Below, piece by piece: positions 55,807-58,754 of a DNA stretch of 58,754 nt; positions within the stretch are counted from its first letter, which is position 1, and each line of letters opens with the position of its first letter. Location: the NCBI RefSeq assembly GCF_003590855.1, contig NZ_QYUP01000117.1, positions 1 to 58,754 on the forward strand, written 5' to 3'. Origin of the DNA: Massilia cavernae (GTDB lineage Bacteria > Pseudomonadota > Gammaproteobacteria > Burkholderiales > Burkholderiaceae_D). Made by a program: the position numbers and the translations under genes. The notes beneath the pieces were generated by a model. It was not told the DNA's origin. It worked only from the letters and a program-made list of their open reading frames with translations, and did no database searches.

Positions 55807-58164
55807 ATGAGACGTTTGCCGATCAGCGTTGCGGCGCTGTGCCTTGCCATGTCCGCGTTCGCGGCCGAACCCTTCGACGACAAGTTCCGCCAGCTCGAGG
55901 AAGTGCTGCCTACCCCGAACACCATCCGCAACGCCGCCGGCGCCCCCGGCCACGCCTACTGGCAGCAGCGCGCCGACTACACGATCCGCGCCCGCCTCGA
56001 CGAAGCCAGGCGCAGCATCAGCGCGACCGAAACCGTCACCTACCATAACAACTCGCCGGACACCCTCAACTACCTGTGGATCCAGCTCGACCAGAACATC
56101 TTCCTGCCGGGTTCCGACGCGCGCACCACGGCCACCGTGGCCTCGCGTGAAGCCTGGGCAAAGGCGAAGGGCGAGGAAGACGGCATGAAGTTCGACGCCA
56201 TGCGCGGCATCCTGGAAGCGCGCACCTTCGAGGGCGGCTTCAAGATCGGCAACGTCAAGTCGTCCAGCGGCCAGCCGCTGAAGTACACCATCAACAAGAC
56301 CATGATGCGGATCGATCTGCCGCAGCCGATGAAGCCGGGTTCGCGCTTCTCGTTCAACATCGACTTCAGCTACAAGATCAACGAGGCGAAGGTGATGGGC
56401 GGCCGCACCGGCTACGAGCACTTCGAGGACGACAAGAACGACCTGTTCGAGATCGCCCACTGGTTCCCGCGCATGGCGGCCTACTACGACGTCTACGGCT
56501 GGCAGCACAAGCAGTTCCTCGGTTCCGGCGAGTTCACTCTCGAATTCGGCGACTACGACGTGCAGCTGACGGTACCGTCCGACCACATCGTGGCCTCCAC
56601 CGGCGACCTGCAGAATCCCGGTGCGGTGCTGACCGCCGCCCAGCGCGAACGCCTGGAGCGCGCGCGCACCTCGGCCAAGCCGGTCGTCATCGTCACCCAG
56701 CAGGAAGCCGAGGCGGCCGAGAAGAACCGCGCCAGCGGCACCAAGACCTGGCACTACAAGGCCAGGAACGTGCGCGACTTCGCGTTCGCCACCAGCCGCA
56801 AGTTCATCTGGGATGCGCAGGGCTACAAGAAGGGCGGCACCGACACCATCGCGATGTCCTACTATCCGAAGGAAGGCAACCCGCTGTGGGAGAAGTACTC
56901 GACCCAGGCGATCATCCACACCATTGAGCAGTACAACAAGTATTCGCTGGACTACCCTTACCCTGCCGCGATCTCGGTCAACGGCCCGGTGGGCGGCATG
57001 GAATACCCGATGATCTCGTTTAACGGCCCGCGCCCGACCAAGGACAAGAAGACCGGCGAGCTGACTTACTCGAAGCGCACCAAGTACGGCCTGATCGGCG
57101 TGATCATCCACGAAGTGGGCCACAACTACTTCCCGATGATCGTCAATTCCGACGAACGCCAGTGGACCTGGATGGACGAAGGCCTGAACACCTTCGTTCA
57201 GTACATGGCGCAGCAGGCGTGGGAAGAGAACTACCCGCAGTCGCGCGGCGAACCGCGCGCGATCGTCGACTACATGCGCAGCAAGAACCAGATGCCGATC
57301 ATGACCAACTCGGAGTCGCTGCTCCAGTTCGGGAACAACGCCTATTCGAAACCTGCCGCCGCGCTCAACGTGCTGCGCGAGACGGTGCTGGGCCGCGAGC
57401 TGTTCGATTTCGCCTTCCGCGAGTATGCGCAGCGCTGGAAGTTCAAGCGCCCTACTCCGGCCGACTTCTTCCGCACCATGGAAGACGCGTCCGGCACGGA
57501 CCTCGACTGGTTCTGGCGCGGCTGGTTCTACACCACGGATGCGGTCGACGTCAGCGTCGCCGGCATCACCGAGTACGGCGTAAGTTCGAAGAACCCGGAA
57601 ACCGAAAAGGCGCTGCAGCGCAAGCGCCGCGCGGAAGAACCGGTATCGGTCACCGACCAGCGCAACAAGGGCATGCCGCGCCGCGTGGACGCGCATCCCG
57701 AGCTGAAGGACTTCTACAACGAACACGACGACTTCACGGTCACCAACAAGGACCGCAACAAGTACAACGAGGCGATGGAATCGCTGGAGCCATGGGAAAA
57801 GGCCTTGCTGGCACAGGGCAAGCACCTCTACCTGGTCGACTTCAGCAACGTCGGCGGGCTGGTGACGCCGCTGGTGCTGGAGATTGAACTCAAGAGCGGG
57901 AAAAAGTACATCGAGCGCATCCCGGCCGAAGTGTGGCGGTATTCGTCGAAGAAGGTCACCAAGCTGATCGTCACCGACGAGCCTATGGTGGGCCTGGCCC
58001 AGGACCCGCACTGGGAAACCGCCGACATCGACGTATCCAACAACGCCTGGCCGCGCAAGGTCACGCCTAGCCGCCTGGAGCTGTTCAAGACCAAGAAGGG
58101 CCAGGACGACATGATGAAGGACTTTAACGCGCCGTTGAAGGCGGCCAAGCCGGCCGAGGAGTAA
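55807..58164 (+). CDS. Exported M1-family metallopeptidase (gluzincin)
   Basis: 785 residues with a signal peptide (cleavage near AFA-AE). The zinc site HEVGH (435-439) and E458 in WMDEGLN fit HExxH-x18-E of M1 aminopeptidases. GGMEYPM upstream matches the family's GxMEN substrate loop with N replaced by Y, as in other periplasmic M1-like members. A C-terminal domain of about 200 residues follows. Followed by two small exported-protein genes with nearly no gap, so likely one transcript. The 153-base gap before it is shared with the divergent kinase gene and shows no clear operator. Confidence 0.9.
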   Translation: MRRLPISVAALCLAMSAFAAEPFDDKFRQLEEVLPTPNTIRNAAGAPGHAYWQQRADYTIRARLDEARRSISATETVTYHNNSPDTLNYLWIQLDQNIFLPGSDARTTATVASREAWAKAKGEEDGMKFDAMRGILEARTFEGGFKIGNVKSSSGQPLKYTINKTMMRIDLPQPMKPGSRFSFNIDFSYKINEAKVMGGRTGYEHFEDDKNDLFEIAHWFPRMAAYYDVYGWQHKQFLGSGEFTLEFGDYDVQLTVPSDHIVASTGDLQNPGAVLTAAQRERLERARTSAKPVVIVTQQEAEAAEKNRASGTKTWHYKARNVRDFAFATSRKFIWDAQGYKKGGTDTIAMSYYPKEGNPLWEKYSTQAIIHTIEQYNKYSLDYPYPAAISVNGPVGGMEYPMISFNGPRPTKDKKTGELTYSKRTKYGLIGVIIHEVGHNYFPMIVNSDERQWTWMDEGLNTFVQYMAQQAWEENYPQSRGEPRAIVDYMRSKNQMPIMTNSESLLQFGNNAYSKPAAALNVLRETVLGRELFDFAFREYAQRWKFKRPTPADFFRTMEDASGTDLDWFWRGWFYTTDAVDVSVAGITEYGVSSKNPETEKALQRKRRAEEPVSVTDQRNKGMPRRVDAHPELKDFYNEHDDFTVTNKDRNKYNEAMESLEPWEKALLAQGKHLYLVDFSNVGGLVTPLVLEIELKSGKKYIERIPAEVWRYSSKKVTKLIVTDEPMVGLAQDPHWETADIDVSNNAWPRKVTPSRLELFKTKKGQDDMMKDFNAPLKAAKPAEE

Positions 58165-58167
58165 GCC

Positions 58168-58662
58168 ATCGCCCTGCATCGCCTGAAGTACCTTGCCGCC
58201 GCCGCGCTGATCTGCCTCAGCGCGGCGGCGCAAGCGCACCGCTACCACGCCGGCCTCACCGACATATCGTTCAATGTCCGCAGCGGCAGCACCGAAATCG
58301 TCCACACCTACATGACCCACGACGTCGAGGCGCTGCTGGCCAACCTGTACCAGCGCCAGTTCGACCTGAACGACCCGGACGACGAGGCCATCCTGCGCAA
58401 GTACGTCGAGCAGCAGTTCTGGCTGCTGGCCCAGGACAAGGCCCGGCTGCCGCTGCGCTGGGTCGGCATGACGGTCGACACCCAGAGCGTCACTATCTAC
58501 CAGGAAGCGGAAGCCACGCCGCTGGCGCGCATAGGCGCGATCCGGCACGGCGTGCTGGCCGACTTCCTGCCCGACCAGGTCAACACCGTCAACCTCAACG
58601 AAGGCGGCGCGGTCCGCTCGCTGACCTTCGTCCGCACCAACCCAGAACAAGCCGCACGATGA
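58168..58662 (+). CDS. Small exported protein (DUF6702-like), non-ATG start
   Basis: About 164 residues. The frame begins right after the M1 peptidase stop and encodes a signal peptide (LKYLAAAALICLSAAAQA-HRYHAG), yet no ATG, GTG or TTG lies before it; ATC at 58,168 or CTG at 58,174 follow GAGGAG and are the likely starts. The first ATG (58,312) would remove the signal peptide and 48 residues. The mature part HRYHAGLTDISFNVRSGSTEIVHTYMTHD fits the DUF6702 type often encoded beside M1 peptidases. Function unknown. Confidence 0.7.
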   Translation: MALHRLKYLAAAALICLSAAAQAHRYHAGLTDISFNVRSGSTEIVHTYMTHDVEALLANLYQRQFDLNDPDDEAILRKYVEQQFWLLAQDKARLPLRWVGMTVDTQSVTIYQEAEATPLARIGAIRHGVLADFLPDQVNTVNLNEGGAVRSLTFVRTNPEQAAR

Positions 58663-58754
58663 CGCTTCGCCTCCGCTGCCTTCCCCTCGCGCTTTCCGCA
58701 CTCGCCATCGCGCCGACCGCCAGCGCCGACGACCTGCTGTTGCCGCGTATCCTG
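58659..58754 (+). CDS. Start of an exported protein (cut by window edge)
   Basis: ATG at 58,659 overlaps the previous stop as ATGA, so it is translationally coupled. The 32 visible residues are a signal peptide (LRCLPLALSALAIAPTASA) and the start DDLLLPRIL. In related clusters a TonB-dependent receptor comes next, but nothing here proves it. Confidence 0.6.
   Translation, partial: MTLRLRCLPLALSALAIAPTASADDLLLPRIL

Noticed and set aside
55762..58701. Very long minus-strand open frame (979 codons) opposite the M1 peptidase gene
   Set aside because: It is antisense to a gene with a signal peptide and a complete zinc site; its translation is arginine/valine/leucine-rich with no domain, as expected from high-GC codon bias.

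Overview
The window looks like a high-GC betaproteobacterial chromosome, most likely an Oxalobacteraceae soil bacterium of the Massilia/Duganella/Telluria type. This rests on gene content, not on a database search: a glucokinase-RpiR fusion of the Burkholderiales type, a phasin, a large TonB-dependent receptor with starch enzymes, and strongly GC-biased codon use. No rRNA, tRNA or CRISPR array was seen.

Region 1 (1-29,437) is a starch/maltodextrin/glucose island broken by insertion sequences. A minus-strand run encodes a GH31 alpha-glucosidase, an MFS sugar transporter, phosphoglucomutase, a GH13 alpha-amylase and a bifunctional glucokinase/RpiR regulator. Divergent from it are a second MFS transporter and an esterase. 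Further on lie a TonB-dependent receptor (minus) and, divergently, a glucose-type ABC importer, a cyclomaltodextrinase-like GH13 enzyme and a six-hairpin glycosidase. The two divergent promoter regions carry 15-bp sites of the form TGTAG-N5-CTACA or close variants, resembling HexR/RpiR operators; the RpiR half of the glucokinase fusion is the obvious candidate reader. An IS4-family element sits at the start, and an IS110-family element with a long structured non-coding tail lies before a DEAD-box helicase. A repeat family with the core AAATCGGGGTCAGACCACCA occurs at two loci, and the IS4 element has inserted into one of them.

Region 2 (29,426-39,547) is ordinary housekeeping (GNAT acetyltransferase, cytosine-deaminase-like amidohydrolase, phasin) followed by a gene graveyard. 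A frameshifted ABC exporter pair is followed by an intact YfiR gene between two partners that have lost their middles, then an ABC-2 permease with the same kind of internal loss. Next is an ABC ATPase split by a 321-bp element with IS200/IS605-like ends. A chemotaxis-receptor remnant at 29.4-29.8 kb shows the same loss of the middle with both ends kept.

Region 3 (39,548-50,417) has a TPR-GGDEF diguanylate cyclase, a small lipoprotein and a secreted hypothetical protein. It then contains the most unusual locus: a tightly packed five-gene minus-strand operon. It encodes a zinc-ribbon/repeat protein, a periplasmic vWA-like protein with a degenerate metal site, a three-helix membrane protein, a 1201-residue tubulin/FtsZ-like protein ending in a GYF-like domain and acidic tail, and a zinc-ribbon/membrane/coiled-coil protein. 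The predicted topology suggests an envelope-linked, nucleotide-driven assembly of unknown role, and this is the best candidate here for an under-described system.

Region 4 (50,658-58,754) holds an M29-like aminopeptidase, a phytanoyl-CoA dioxygenase-like enzyme, an AI-2E/PerM permease, a CHASE-domain histidine kinase, a secreted M1 metallopeptidase, a small exported protein, and the start of another exported protein cut by the window edge.
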